64,000 nt of DNA from Jiella endophytica. Lineage in GTDB: Bacteria > Pseudomonadota > Alphaproteobacteria > Rhizobiales > Rhizobiaceae. Under the pieces are notes generated by a model. That model was given only the letters and a program-made list of their open reading frames with translations, was not told the origin of the DNA and searched no databases. A program made the position numbers and the translations under genes. Positions 63,836 to 64,000 of this stretch are shown piece by piece. The stretch is from NCBI RefSeq assembly GCF_004519335.1, contig NZ_SOZD01000002.1:558001-622000 (forward strand), in the 5' to 3' direction. Position 1 is the first letter of the stretch, and each line of letters opens with the position of its first letter.

Positions 63836-64000
63836 ATGAAGTTTGCTTGGAGCACGGAAAAGAATGTATCGCTGAAGGCTCGTTACGGCCTCGGATTCGA
63901 AGACGTATTGACCGCCCTCGACGATGGGCAGTTGCTCCAACGGCGTCAACATCCGAATAAAGTCCGTTACCCACATCAGAAGCAGCTCATCGTCGAGATC
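63836..64000 (+). CDS. BrnT-like ribonuclease toxin (truncated by the window edge)
   Basis: Frame from ATG 63836 runs off the right edge after 55 codons. The product MKFAWSTEKNVSLKARYG, then GFEDVLTALDDGQLL and HPNKVRYPHQKQ, closely follows the BrnT/DUF4258 toxin pattern (W..EKN..K...G.SFEDV, HPN..YP.Q). Its codon use is less G/C-ending than the neighbours and it has no good ribosome-binding site, which fits an acquired gene. Its antitoxin (BrnA) would follow outside the window. Confidence 0.7.
   Translation, partial: MKFAWSTEKNVSLKARYGLGFEDVLTALDDGQLLQRRQHPNKVRYPHQKQLIVEI

Overview
The window is a dense, GC-rich (about two thirds GC by eye) stretch of chromosome from an alphaproteobacterium of the order Hyphomicrobiales (Rhizobiales). 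The evidence is the gene families: EipB (DUF1849), DUF1489, DUF3126, the alphaproteobacterial transglutaminase-like cysteine peptidase, a phasin, the metC-aapJQMP neighbourhood known from Rhizobium, an NDUFS6-type zinc-finger protein and an NDUFA9-type protein. Third codon positions are strongly G/C and most intergenic gaps are short. No rRNA operon, CRISPR array, insertion sequence or prophage is visible. One tRNA gene, tRNA-Leu(CAG), is present.

Layout. 0-10 kb: 3'-truncated rpsB, the envelope protein EipB, a co-oriented run RidA / glycerophosphodiester phosphodiesterase / FemAB-like / HIT, the AzlCD exporter, clpS-clpA and a phasin with a good promoter and terminator. 10-20 kb: a D,D-carboxypeptidase with a SPOR-like tail, several DUF membrane proteins (DUF599, YdcF, MscS, DUF1624), an aldo/keto reductase, a LiuR-type MerR regulator and mgtE. 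20-30 kb: a DUF1800/DUF1501 secretion pair, pncB, and a marR-emrA-emrB efflux operon whose promoter implies a leaderless mRNA. 30-40 kb: ettA, a bacterial transglutaminase-like cysteine peptidase, DUF3126, cysE, a zf-CHCC protein, an FAD monooxygenase, a long OmpA-like protein with a large disordered spacer, and a short-chain dehydrogenase broken by a one-base frameshift. 40-50 kb: an AI-2E family permease, a fluoroacetate-dehalogenase-like hydrolase, LolA, metC and the complete general amino-acid ABC transporter aapJQMP. 50-64 kb: a large secreted cytochrome that appears to fuse a P460-like domain to a multiheme module, exonuclease III, a DUF2235 hydrolase, a lone cyclic-nucleotide-binding-domain protein, an OmpR-type response regulator, a YkuD L,D-transpeptidase, an FdhF/YdeP molybdopterin oxidoreductase, tRNA-Leu, an NDUFA9-like protein, a His-rich protein and the start of a BrnT-like toxin at the right edge.

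The genes are mostly housekeeping: envelope maintenance (EipB, LolA, D,D-carboxypeptidase, YkuD, OmpA-like, MscS, YdcF), proteostasis (ClpAS, EttA), sulfur amino-acid metabolism and amino-acid uptake (CysE, MetC, Aap), NAD synthesis (PncB) and respiratory-chain accessory proteins. The least ordinary items are the P460-multiheme cytochrome, the dehalogenase, the orphan YdeP-type molybdoenzyme, the frameshifted dehydrogenase, a 17-bp perfect inverted repeat near 57.8 kb, and a pair of inverted Rhizobium-type intergenic palindromic elements near 61 kb. No complete unknown multi-gene system could be demonstrated from sequence alone.
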